This document shows, one piece after another, positions 1 through 6,615 of a stretch of DNA of 10,040 bases. The DNA is from Candidatus Omnitrophota bacterium. GTDB lineage: Bacteria; Hinthialibacterota; Hinthialibacteria; OLB16. Within the stretch, counting starts at the first letter, position 1. Each line of letters starts with the position of its first letter. The translations under genes were made by a program, and so were the position numbers. The notes beneath the pieces were generated by a model. That model worked only from the letters and a program-made list of their open reading frames with translations, ran no database searches and was not told the origin of the DNA. The DNA lies in contig JACKFH010000077.1 of NCBI GenBank assembly GCA_020632575.1, forward strand, positions 1-10,040. Reading direction: 5' to 3'.

Positions 1-50
1 CCCCGCGCAAGTCGAGATTGCTTTGGACCAAGGGGCTTCGTGTAAACGAA

Positions 51-88
51 GAAAGGCCCTCTTCCCCGCACGGGAAAGAGGGCCTTTC
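51..88 (-). terminator. Rho-independent terminator of the outer-membrane protein gene
   Basis: A 13-bp perfect stem is formed by 51-63 and 76-88 around a 12-base loop. Three further C-G pairs are possible inside the loop (64-66 with 72-74). Read on the minus strand, the descending arm ends in a T-rich run (TTTCTTCGTTT). It lies 22 bases past the stop codon at 110-112, the right place to end that transcript. Confidence 0.85.
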
Positions 89-109
89 GAAAATGCATTT
101 AATCGATGC

Positions 110-1156
110 TTACCAGCTGTAAGAGAGGGACATCACAGTCCACCACTCGTCTTCCGGGTTGATGGTGTCTTCCATCGAGAGCTGATAGTAGACGCCCGGC
201 GAGAAGCTGAGTTTCTCGCTCAGCGGGATTCCCAAGGAGCCGCCGAAGGTCGCGTGCGACCAACCGGTGTCGACATTGTACTGGCCGCCATTGTACCAAA
301 CATCGGCGGCGAGATCCAAAGTCATCGGACCTTGACCGCAGAAGCTCTGGCAAAGTTCGGCGGAGTGCGAAACGCCGATGGTGGTGTTCCAACCCTCGCC
401 ACCAACCGAATCGTGTTTCGGGAACCCGTAGTAAGCGCCGAAGTATGGAGAAAGCGGCAGACAGGAAAGGGTGATGACACCATAAGGCTCATGGTAGTCG
501 GAATAACTGTCCAAGTGGATGAAGTCGTAATAAATCCAGCCCAGTTCCATATCGACTCCATCGACAGGGCTGCAGTTGTAATAAGCGTAATAGTCATGCT
601 CGTCGAGATCGCGCCGGCTGGTCGAACCGATAATAGTCGGTCCCTCGCCTTTGGCTTCGTCAGCGTAATCATAGAACAAAACCTGGTTACGATCGGACGA
701 AGCGTAGGAGGCCCACCATCCGAGGGTGATGCCGGTGTCCCACAATCCAACCTCAACCGAGGGCTGCCAAGCGCCGCTGTCGTCGTAGACATCGAAACCG
801 CGGAACATATACTTCGACGCCCAATCAAGGGTGACATCGATGCTGAGACCAGAACCCGATCCCGCTTCTTCAACTTGAGCAATATTTTCGCTACCCGGTT
901 CTTCAGCCGCCATCCAGTAAGCGTCCTGGTCGTTCTGCGCCACCGTGGTGGTGTCGAGCGACCAATCCTGACTGGTCTCGGCGTAACCGAGATCCGAGTA
1001 CGCATCCCCGGTCGGCTGAGTAGCCGGCCAACTTGTATCCGCTACCGTCGAATCAACCGAAATCACCTGCGGCGTTTCAGCAACCACTCCTGGGGTAATC
1101 AAAAGCGCCACAATGGCGAGAGCAAGAATACCCCGACAAAACCCGTATTCACCCAT
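110..1156 (-). CDS. TorF/Gcw_chp-like outer-membrane beta-barrel protein
   Basis: Predicted 348-residue outer-membrane protein. Residues 1-26 form a signal peptide (hydrophobic core LALAIVALLI, cleavage after GVVA). Residues 27-103 are an acidic, Thr/Ser/Gln-rich linker of low complexity. From about residue 104 alternating strands rich in Tyr, Trp and Gly begin, including SKYMFRGFD (114-122), which resembles the first strand of the TorF/Gcw_chp putative porin family. The protein ends in SLSYSW; a terminal aromatic residue is the usual signal recognised by the BAM complex. The start at 1156 is chosen because AGGAGG (1166-1171) lies 9 bases upstream and the signal peptide begins there; an in-frame ATG at 1225 would add 23 residues before it. 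The mature part has at least four Cys, unusual for a barrel, which could form disulfides in loops. The gene stands alone between its own promoter region and terminator. The substrate, if any, cannot be read from the sequence. Confidence 0.75.
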   Translation of the reverse strand: MGEYGFCRGILALAIVALLITPGVVAETPQVISVDSTVADTSWPATQPTGDAYSDLGYAETSQDWSLDTTTVAQNDQDAYWMAAEEPGSENIAQVEEAGSGSGLSIDVTLDWASKYMFRGFDVYDDSGAWQPSVEVGLWDTGITLGWWASYASSDRNQVLFYDYADEAKGEGPTIIGSTSRRDLDEHDYYAYYNCSPVDGVDMELGWIYYDFIHLDSYSDYHEPYGVITLSCLPLSPYFGAYYGFPKHDSVGGEGWNTTIGVSHSAELCQSFCGQGPMTLDLAADVWYNGGQYNVDTGWSHATFGGSLGIPLSEKLSFSPGVYYQLSMEDTINPEDEWWTVMSLSYSW

Positions 1157-1165
1157 TTCAAGAAT

Positions 1166-1171
1166 CCTCCT
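1166..1171 (-). promoter_or_regulatory. Shine-Dalgarno site deciding the start at 1156
   Basis: On the minus strand this is a full AGGAGG, 9 bases before the ATG at 1154-1156. No comparable site precedes the longer in-frame start at 1225, so this site supports the shorter protein with the exposed signal peptide. Confidence 0.8.
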
Positions 1172-1220
1172 ATTAAATCTTCTGCTTTGGGTCACAGAAA
1201 ACCGCGTGGAAATCCAACCT

Positions 1221-1242
1221 TCCACTATAATCGCTTAGTGGA
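1221..1242 (-). promoter_or_regulatory. Palindrome overlapping a possible -10 box upstream of the outer-membrane protein gene
   Basis: A perfect 7-bp inverted repeat (TCCACTA / TAGTGGA) encloses 8 bases. On the minus strand it contains TATAGT, a 5/6 match to a sigma70 -10 box, 65-80 bases before the start codon. No convincing -35 box sits at the usual distance. The arrangement suggests an operator over a promoter, but a short RNA hairpin in the leader is equally possible. Confidence 0.4.
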
Positions 1243-1261
1243 CCCCAATCTTTAGAGCAAT

Positions 1262-1678
1262 TCAAGACTGGTTAGGTCGGCTTGCAAACGATTTTCCCGC
1301 CCGAAAGCAGTAATAACTGAGCGTCGTCCAACCGAGGATGAGGAGCACCCCGCCGATAGGCGTAACCGCCCCCCACCATCTCGTCCCAGACAAGGCGAGG
1401 ATATACAAACTACCAGCAAAAACCAAGATCCCAAAAGAAAAAAAGTACGCCGAAATAGACAGAATCGCACTCTTTTGATTTTGTTGGATTAAGGCTGAGA
1501 GGGCTAATAATACAACTGAATGAATGAGGTGATAATGCGCCGCGGTTTGGAAGATTTCCATCAGGTCATCGGGGATTTTTCCCTCAAGTCCGTGGGCTCC
1601 AAAGGCCCCAGCGGCGACCGCCGTGGCCCCCATCAATCCAGCGATTCCTAGGCAAGTCTCCGTTTTCATTTTAGACAT
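1262..1678 (-). CDS. DUF423 family small integral membrane protein (YgdD-like)
   Basis: Predicted 138-residue inner-membrane protein with four hydrophobic segments (about 8-26, 50-66, 72-96 and 101-125). The family signature is clear: AGAFGAHGL at 23-31, HYHLIHSVVLLALSAL at 48-63, then GILVFAGSLYILALSGTRWWGAVTPIGG at 83-110. The biochemical role of DUF423 proteins is unknown. The reading frame is open to an ATG at 1762 that overlaps the stop of the upstream dioxygenase gene by TGA/ATG, but those 28 extra residues lie before the conserved domain and lengthen the protein beyond the usual 120-135 residues. The start at 1678 is therefore preferred; an ATG at 1669 is also possible. Only a weak purine-rich site (GGGGA) precedes it. 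It probably shares a transcript with the dioxygenase gene 80 bases upstream. Confidence 0.85.
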   Translation of the reverse strand: MSKMKTETCLGIAGLMGATAVAAGAFGAHGLEGKIPDDLMEIFQTAAHYHLIHSVVLLALSALIQQNQKSAILSISAYFFSFGILVFAGSLYILALSGTRWWGAVTPIGGVLLILGWTTLSYYCFRAGKSFASRPNQS

Positions 1679-1758
1679 TCCCCAAACGGTTTCATTTCGA
1701 ATTATCGACAGAAACTCGGTTGAAATAAGCGAAACGATTCTCGTCTCAAACCCACCTG

Positions 1759-2541
1759 TCATCCCGACGGTTGTTCGGAATAGATGGTCCTTCCACCTGT
1801 CCGATCCTCCCCCCTCGCCAGATAAACCTTGTGAGTGTCATCGGGCGAATTGGGACGAAAGACAACATGCGAGGGCATGTACCGCATCGTGTAACCGCAT
1901 CTCCTCATCTCTGAGTGGTTTGGGTTCGAAGCATGGATGGTGAACGCATCGTGGAAATGGCACTCCCCGGGTTGGAGTTCGAGGTCCACCACGTTCGCCC
2001 CATCGATGAGCGCGGCGTCGATCTCGGTATCGAAAACATTCATTGCGCGATCGACCGCCCCGTATTTCAATCCCTCGGCTTTTTGGAGGTGCGAACCGGG
2101 GATCACCTTCATGCACCCGTTTTCCTTGGTGGAGGGATCGATCGCCATCCAAAGAGTGATCACCTCCATCGGCTCGATTCGGTTACCCCAATAGTCCGCA
2201 TCAGTGTGCCACGGGACTTTGAGCCCATCCCCCTTCGGTTTGGAAATGAAATGGCTCGACCAGAGTGTGATGTTGGGTCCGATAAAGGCCTCGATGACAT
2301 CGAGGATCTTGGGATGGGTCAGGAACCGAAAGAGTTCCGGATGCTTGAAGTGCGGAACATCGAGGTGTTCCGACCGAATTCCCGGCGGCGCCTGAGCGAG
2401 AATCGATTCGAAAGCCGCCTGGAGATCGGTGAATTCCTCGGCGGAAAAAATCCGGCCGAATTTCAGGTATCCTTCGCGACGGTAGAATGCCACCTCTTCC
2501 ACGGTGGGAACGAGGCTTGTTTGCTCGGTGGTTTCGCCCAT
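1759..2541 (-). CDS. Phytanoyl-CoA dioxygenase (PhyH) family Fe(II)/2-oxoglutarate oxygenase
   Basis: Predicted 260-residue cytoplasmic oxygenase. PhyH-family enzymes couple 2-oxoglutarate decarboxylation to hydroxylation of a substrate, here unknown. The N-terminal segment FYRREGYLKFGRIFSAEEF (19-37) is typical of the family. The iron-binding facial triad is visible as H112 and D114 (WHTDADYW) and H203 (FTIHASNPN). An arginine pair at 213-214, 10-11 residues after the last His, suits binding of the 2-oxoglutarate carboxylate. KVIPGSH (145-151) is the usual strand before the distal His region. The start at 2541 is preceded by AAAGGGGG about 10 bases upstream. An alternative GTG at 2595 adds 18 basic residues and has no good RBS. 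The gene is divergent from the glycosyltransferase at 2671 and leads a two-gene unit with the DUF423 gene. All catalytic residues are present, so activity is likely; the substrate cannot be inferred. Confidence 0.88.
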   Translation of the reverse strand: MGETTEQTSLVPTVEEVAFYRREGYLKFGRIFSAEEFTDLQAAFESILAQAPPGIRSEHLDVPHFKHPELFRFLTHPKILDVIEAFIGPNITLWSSHFISKPKGDGLKVPWHTDADYWGNRIEPMEVITLWMAIDPSTKENGCMKVIPGSHLQKAEGLKYGAVDRAMNVFDTEIDAALIDGANVVDLELQPGECHFHDAFTIHASNPNHSEMRRCGYTMRYMPSHVVFRPNSPDDTHKVYLARGEDRTGGRTIYSEQPSG

Positions 2542-2670
2542 GGGTGAGTCGCCCCCTTTCCAGGTTCTCCTTTTGGATGAAGTTGCTATCTTCACCCCGT
2601 CGCATGGCGATGACTAGAGTCGTTTCGATCAGCCGAGAAATCCAGGTTCCTATTCAACTGGATCCAATTA

Positions 2671-4323
2671 ATGACCTCCGACATTCAATCGCGGACCTCT
2701 GAAAGCAGCGGGATTCTAAGTCGCTTGCGAATTGGCAAGTGGGAAGCGGCAATCCTCGCAGTGCTTCTGCTCCTCGGCTTGGGCATCCGCCTGCAAAGGA
2801 TCTCCAACAAGCTCCTCGACCACCACAGTTTCCGTCAGGGAACCGAGGCGATGATGGCGCGGAATTTCGCTCGCGATGGAATCGTCGTTCAGTACCCCAA
2901 GAAAGAGGGGTACGCTCAATGGTCCGACATCGAGGTCAACGAGTTCCCCCTTTATCCGGCCACTGTCGCTCTCGCGTATAAAATTCTGGGGCGCGAGCAT
3001 GACGCCATCGGTCGACTGGTGACCATCATGTTTTCATTGGCCACCGGCTTTCTCTGTTACTTGATCCTAAGAACCTATTTCCAAAACAGCGCTCCCCTCT
3101 GGGCCATGGCCCTTTTTATGCTCTCTCCTTTGGGAGCCTATGTGGGGCGGTGTTTCCTGCGTCACCCGATGGCTTTCTTCTTCCAGGCCCTTGCGTTTTA
3201 CCTTTGGTTGCTCTGGGTAAAGAAACCTGGGTGGGGGCTCTGGATTGGTGTTTGGATCTCGGCGGCGATCACTGGGTTGATGAATTTCCCCAATCTCTAT
3301 ATCGGGTTCCCCATGGGGGTCGCTCTCCTCGTGACTCGGGGATGGGGAAGTTTAAAAGACAAGCGAATCTGGTGGCTCGTGGTCGCCACTCTCCTGCCCC
3401 CCCTGTTATGGTTGAAACACTCCCTCGAGTTTTCCTCGGTCTTCTTGGCCTCCGACCCCACGGGAATCAAACAGCGCGATCTCGGCAGGTTCATTCGGCT
3501 GGAGTGGTTCAACTCCGACTTCTTCTGGAACATGTGGGATGGAACCTGGAACCTGCTGCTGACTCCCGGGATTTTCATTCTGGTGGTCATCGGCCTCTGC
3601 CTGGGGTGGAGGTCAAAGATCTGTTGGATCATCCGCGCCTGGTTGGGGATCGCTTTCCTCTACCTCTGCGTCGACCACTACCCCATCTACTTGAACCGAC
3701 ACGAATACTATTTCGTCCATCTGCTAACCCCCGCATGCCTGTTGGGAGGAATCGCGGCGGGTTGGATCATCGGAAAGGTCGTCTTGCTCAAACCCGATCA
3801 TATCGGACTAGTGGGGAGCGCGGCGACGATTGGCTTGGCGATGGCGATTCTACTCCCCTGGCAGGCCTATCATTTTCCGCTGATGGAGAAATACATGGTG
3901 ACCGAATACGGATGGAGCCAGCATTGGGCGGTGGCGGGGGCGAAGGTCCAGGAACTCACCGAACCCGAGGCCGTTATGGTCGTGGATCGTCCCGAGGACG
4001 CTCTCATCTATTACTGTGATCGTCCGGGCTGGGTGAATCGATTCGAGAACATCAAGAAAGATCAATGGCAAATGTCGGGCGGAGGAGATTATCTCCTCAT
4101 CACATCGTATCGAGTGGGCCAGGATGAGAATGGCAACTGGATCAATGTTGGATTCGACTTCGACAATCCACCTGAGGGAGTCCCCGAGGAGGGACTATCC
4201 CCAGGAAGCCCAGCGGCCCCATGGGTTCGAGCCAACTGCCCGGTGATCTACGATGAACTTCGATTCCAGATTATTGACCTACAGCCGGAGAAGCATGGGC
4301 GATCCAAGCCCGCGCCGGGGTGA
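2671..4323 (+). CDS. GT-C family membrane glycosyltransferase (ArnT/PMT, GT39-like)
   Basis: Predicted 550-residue polytopic membrane protein. After a short cytoplasmic N-terminus the first membrane helix is at about 24-40. It is followed by a large periplasmic loop with LLDHHSFRQGTEAMMARNF (48-66) and EVNEFPLYP (88-96). This is the GT-C layout, with acidic residues in the first loops (D50 and E88/E91 as candidates) that in the family bind metal or lipid phosphate. About nine or ten further hydrophobic segments follow up to residue 397, including YLNRHEYYFVHLLTPACLLGG (340-360), similar to the late helices of ArnT-like enzymes. Residues 420-550 form a soluble, probably periplasmic, C-terminal domain. 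Family members move a sugar from a polyprenyl-phosphate donor to lipid, glycan or protein; the acceptor is unknown. No strong RBS precedes the ATG (GGAT about 10 bases upstream is weak). The stop codon sits in the loop of a perfect hairpin (4312-4333), so the last few residues may come from an inserted repeat. Confidence 0.82.
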   Translation: MTSDIQSRTSESSGILSRLRIGKWEAAILAVLLLLGLGIRLQRISNKLLDHHSFRQGTEAMMARNFARDGIVVQYPKKEGYAQWSDIEVNEFPLYPATVALAYKILGREHDAIGRLVTIMFSLATGFLCYLILRTYFQNSAPLWAMALFMLSPLGAYVGRCFLRHPMAFFFQALAFYLWLLWVKKPGWGLWIGVWISAAITGLMNFPNLYIGFPMGVALLVTRGWGSLKDKRIWWLVVATLLPPLLWLKHSLEFSSVFLASDPTGIKQRDLGRFIRLEWFNSDFFWNMWDGTWNLLLTPGIFILVVIGLCLGWRSKICWIIRAWLGIAFLYLCVDHYPIYLNRHEYYFVHLLTPACLLGGIAAGWIIGKVVLLKPDHIGLVGSAATIGLAMAILLPWQAYHFPLMEKYMVTEYGWSQHWAVAGAKVQELTEPEAVMVVDRPEDALIYYCDRPGWVNRFENIKKDQWQMSGGGDYLLITSYRVGQDENGNWINVGFDFDNPPEGVPEEGLSPGSPAAPWVRANCPVIYDELRFQIIDLQPEKHGRSKPAPG

Positions 4324-4333
4324 ACCCCGGTGC
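4312..4333. repeat. Hairpin with the glycosyltransferase stop codon in its tetraloop
   Basis: Arms 4312-4320 and 4325-4333 form nine pairs (core CCGGGG/CCCCGG, one G-T) around the loop TGAA. The TGA at 4321-4323 is the stop codon of the membrane glycosyltransferase. It is the first member of the hairpin array that follows and could act as a 3' mRNA stabiliser. Confidence 0.75.
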
Positions 4334-4635
4334 TCGATCATTGATGCTGGAACGTGGCTCCCGCCTCGTTCCTTTCCAAAATCGGATTCCAAACCGACGG
4401 GGCGGGACAGCGGACGGCCTGGTTCGAGATTCCCTTCTCGAACCCGCTTCCGCACGAATCCCTTCGTGCCATCACACCCCGAAGAGTCGGATAAGAGGAT
4501 GAAACGTATCGGTCCTAATCGCAGGAAAGGATTCCTGCTCAAGTTGCGCCGAGAAAGGAATCTCGGCGCAGAGGCTGCAGACAGGAGTCTGTGGGGCCAT
4601 GTGTCGAGACAGAGTCACGACATAGCGCCGTAGGG
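4324..4635. repeat. Array of small hairpins between convergent genes, no convincing CDS
   Basis: This 312-base gap holds nine further inverted repeats: 4349-4372, 4382-4397 (weak), 4421-4444, 4452-4469, 4479-4490 (weak), 4521-4538, 4545-4570, 4578-4591 and 4602-4622. Stem sequences differ from one another but each has matching arms. The centre is alike in most: read on the strand that makes them agree, the four best give GAARGGAWTC (4421-4444 and 4452-4469 on minus, 4521-4538 and 4545-4570 on plus). The others give GACAGGAGTC, GGCGGGAGCC and GACAGAGTC. Two hairpins (4349-4372 and 4602-4622) each have one symmetric mismatch, T-T or A-A, at the same distance from the loop. No T-tract follows, so these are not classical terminators. 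Short frames crossing the region on both strands have no RBS or domain and merely read through palindromes. Confidence 0.8.
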
Positions 4636-5319
4636 TCACTCCATCGAAAAGATCTCTTCCGACAACCCCGGGTTCTGGTCCACGTCATGGAAGAAACAAC
4701 TCACCTCATTCTGCTCCCGAGCCATCACCGCCTCGACTGGGAGGTAAGTCCTTTGATGAATCCATAGCAGCTGCCTGGGATGTTGCCCGCTCCGACTCTT
4801 TGGTTCGGCCCTTAACAGATAGGTTGGAATCTTTCCGAAAAGCCTCTCGCTGCGAACATCGGCCACCTGGTAAATGGACATGAACCGGTCGACATTGAAA
4901 TTGTTGATATCCGCGATCTGGTTCACCATGTTGATCACTGGATCGTCTCCTAGCTGCGAAAACCACTTGTCCTGCGAGGCGCTGTATCGGAAGAGCTGCT
5001 TGCCGTCATGGATGTAGATGTATTTGTTCTTTCCCATCGGGTAGAGATAAGGCTCGGTCGCGGATTCGGGCGCCGGGGAGTATTCGAGACGGACCTTCAA
5101 GGGCGCGAGATAAAAAATCTGTCCATAGAAGACATTCACCTTCTCTCCCTCGTCCTTGTTCCAGGTCTGGATCTCGATCACCGCGGAGGCGTCACGGATG
5201 TTGTTCCAACGATTTTGCATCCCTCGGATGACCTGCTGAATCTGTTGGGCCTCGGACCAAGAGGAGAAGACGAGCGAAGAAGCAAACACGATGGCAAAGA
5301 ACAAAAGACGGGGTCTCAT
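4636..5319 (-). CDS. LolA-like periplasmic (outer-membrane lipoprotein-sorting type) protein
   Basis: Predicted 227-residue exported protein. Residues 1-24 are a signal peptide (MRPRLLFFAIVFASSLVFSS core, cleavage after SEA). The mature part begins with a helix, QQIQQVIRGMQNRWNNIRDASAVIEI. It continues with repeated strands such as KVNVFYGQIFYLAPLKVRLEY, NKYIYIHDGKQLFRYSASQDKWF and PRQLLWIHQRTYLPVEAVMARE. This order (helix, lipid-contact strands, 'display and adopt' strands ending in a sheet) is that of the LolA/LolB/RseB fold. LolA proper shuttles lipoproteins across the periplasm; remote homologues of this kind are often lipid or lipoprotein carriers of unknown cargo. No lipobox Cys is present at the cleavage site, so it should be soluble. 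The start is well supported: GGAGG lies five bases upstream. On the minus strand a TTATAT at about 5355-5360 may be its -10 box. It is divergent from the aldo/keto reductase and convergent with the glycosyltransferase. Confidence 0.7.
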   Translation of the reverse strand: MRPRLLFFAIVFASSLVFSSWSEAQQIQQVIRGMQNRWNNIRDASAVIEIQTWNKDEGEKVNVFYGQIFYLAPLKVRLEYSPAPESATEPYLYPMGKNKYIYIHDGKQLFRYSASQDKWFSQLGDDPVINMVNQIADINNFNVDRFMSIYQVADVRSERLFGKIPTYLLRAEPKSRSGQHPRQLLWIHQRTYLPVEAVMAREQNEVSCFFHDVDQNPGLSEEIFSME

Positions 5320-5403
5320 TTGAACCTCCAGATAAAATCAGATGATCTTTCAGGATATAAGGCTCTGACCGGAAACTGAATCCCTTGACCCTAAACCACC
5401 CCT

Positions 5404-5428
5404 TAACCCACGACCTCTCTCCGGGTTA
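5404..5428. repeat. Small inverted repeat in the divergent intergenic region
   Basis: TAACCC (5404-5409) pairs with GGGTTA (5423-5428) across 13 bases; one wobble and one more C-G pair extend it outward. It sits directly before the larger inverted-repeat pair and may belong to the same element. There is no T-run on either side, so a terminator is not supported. Confidence 0.35.
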
Positions 5429-5446
5429 GGATATCCCCCGGTAGGT

Positions 5447-5557
5447 CGTGGTCCTCGCGGCAAGATGCCGCTCCCACGATTGATCGATGAACGTCCCACC
5501 GTGGGAAGCGAACTCTCATGGACGCCGTGGGAGGGGCATCTTGCCGCGAAGACCACG
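5447..5557. repeat. REP-like inverted-repeat pair (two 32-bp arms)
   Basis: Arms at 5447-5478 and 5526-5557 are reverse complements with only two mismatches over 32 bases, separated by 47 bases. Each arm is itself a hairpin: GCGGCA-AGA-TGCCGC at 5457-5471, and the same with one mismatch at 5533-5547. The spacer contains another palindrome, TCCCAC-C-GTGGGA (5494-5506), so the word GTGGGA or its complement recurs four times. Two opposed copies of a palindromic unit are the arrangement of bacterial REP doublets (BIMEs). The pair lies between divergent genes and ends 40 bases before the aldo/keto reductase start, so it may be transcribed in that leader. Confidence 0.8.
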
Positions 5558-5597
5558 GGGGAAACCGGTACAAGAATGGGGAGGAGATATCGAATCG

Positions 5598-6536
5598 ATG
5601 CAATACAGACAGCTGGGACGGACCGATCTAGAGATTAGCCGAATCACCTTCGGGTGCTGGGCGATTGGCGGTTGGTGGTGGGGAACCGTGGATGATTCGG
5701 AGTCGATCGCCGCGATCCGAGCCGCCGCCGAGGATGGAATCAATTTCTTCGACACCGCCGATGTTTATGGGGGCGGACGCTCGGAGACTGTGTTGGGGAA
5801 GGCTCTCGAGGGAATCGACAATGTGTATGTCGCCACCAAAGGGGGCGTTCAATTCGATGAGAACTGGGCCACCGATAAGAGCAACGATCCGGGCTATTTG
5901 AAGAAAGCGTGCGAGGCCTCGTTAAAAAGACTGAACCGTGAAGTGATCGATCTCTACCAAATCCATTGGCCGGATGAGGGGAAGACCCCGATCGATGTCG
6001 CGATCGAGGGGCTTCAGGAGCTCAAAGAGGAGGGCAAGATCCGTTACTTCGGCCTCTCCAATTTCGGCGAGAGCGACCTCGAAGTCGCCCTCGACACCGC
6101 CCGTTACGAATCGGTCCAACCGAAATACAATCTTCTCCACCGAGAAATCGAGGAGGACATCCTCCCCTTTTGCGAGGACAACGAGATAGGCGTCCTCGCC
6201 TACAGCCCCCTCGCCTCGGGCCTGCTCACCGGGAAGTTCACCGAGGACTGGGAGTTCGAGGAGGGCGACCACCGAAAGGACCACCCCGACTTCACCGGCG
6301 AGGCTTTCAAGAAGAATCTCGCCATTGTCGAAGTCCTCAAGGAGTACGCCGAGAAACGCGAATGCACCATCGCCCAGCTCGCCATCGCCTGGACCCTCGC
6401 CAACCCGGCGGTCACCAGCGCCATCTGCGGCGCCAAGAAGGACATGCAGGTGGATGAGTTGGTGGAAGCCATCGATTTCCCCCTCAAGCCGAAAGAGATC
6501 GAGGAGATCAATGCGATTGTGACGAGTTTGTCGTGA
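5598..6536 (+). CDS. Aldo/keto reductase
   Basis: Predicted 312-residue NADPH-dependent oxidoreductase with the (beta/alpha)8 barrel of the aldo/keto reductase superfamily. The N-terminus QYRQLGRTDLEISRITFGCWAIGG is the standard hairpin and first strand. The catalytic tetrad is complete: D52 and Y57 (FFDTADVYGGG), K81 (VATKGG) and H123 (YQIHWPD). Further family landmarks are GKIRYFGLSNF and QPKYNLLHREIEEDILPFCEDNEIGVLAYSPLASGLLTGK, with the cofactor-binding region near the end (AICGAKKDMQVDE). The reading frame is open back to 5487, but those 37 codons read through the inverted-repeat pair. The start at 5598 is chosen because GAGGAG (5581-5586) lies 11 bases upstream and the family begins here. 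The substrate is unknown; family members of this type reduce aldehydes and ketones of sugars and small metabolites. The gene appears to be transcribed alone. Confidence 0.92.
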   Translation: MQYRQLGRTDLEISRITFGCWAIGGWWWGTVDDSESIAAIRAAAEDGINFFDTADVYGGGRSETVLGKALEGIDNVYVATKGGVQFDENWATDKSNDPGYLKKACEASLKRLNREVIDLYQIHWPDEGKTPIDVAIEGLQELKEEGKIRYFGLSNFGESDLEVALDTARYESVQPKYNLLHREIEEDILPFCEDNEIGVLAYSPLASGLLTGKFTEDWEFEEGDHRKDHPDFTGEAFKKNLAIVEVLKEYAEKRECTIAQLAIAWTLANPAVTSAICGAKKDMQVDELVEAIDFPLKPKEIEEINAIVTSLS

Positions 6537-6615
6537 CGGGAGATGATTCGCCATTCCCGGCTCCCGGAGGGACTAATGACACAGGAATCATGGGGCGCAT
6601 TGGATTGAAAGGCAA

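Noticed and set aside
23..1255. Long open frame on the plus strand (410 codons) opposite the outer-membrane protein gene
   Set aside because: It is rich in Arg, Val and Ile in a pattern typical of an antisense shadow, has no recognisable domain, reads through the terminator hairpin, and the opposite strand has signal peptide, barrel features, RBS and terminator.
1915..2547. Plus-strand open frame opposite the PhyH-family gene
   Set aside because: No RBS or domain; the minus-strand protein has the full iron and 2-oxoglutarate binding set.
3150..4019. 289-codon frame within the membrane glycosyltransferase gene in another frame
   Set aside because: Low-complexity Gly/Arg/Pro/His-rich shadow of a gene with clear membrane helices in its own frame.
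4349..4622. CsrA/RsmA-sponging RNA, suggested by GGA in many hairpin loops
   Set aside because: The GGA is on the minus strand in the first hairpins and on the plus strand in the later ones, so no single transcript would present all sites; no promoter or terminator for such an RNA is evident.
4312..4622. CRISPR array
   Set aside because: Units differ in stem sequence and spacing, lack equal-length direct repeats with unique spacers, and no cas gene is present in the window.
4253..4633. Short frames on both strands through the hairpin array as possible small genes
   Set aside because: They translate palindromes, lack RBS and known motifs, and overlap each other on opposite strands.
5487..5597. 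N-terminal extension of the aldo/keto reductase
   Set aside because: The codons read through the inverted-repeat pair, the family begins at the ATG at 5598, and a GAGGAG site precedes that ATG.
5922..6554. 210-codon minus-strand frame opposite the aldo/keto reductase gene
   Set aside because: Leu/Glu/Gly-rich antisense shadow; the plus strand has an intact catalytic tetrad.
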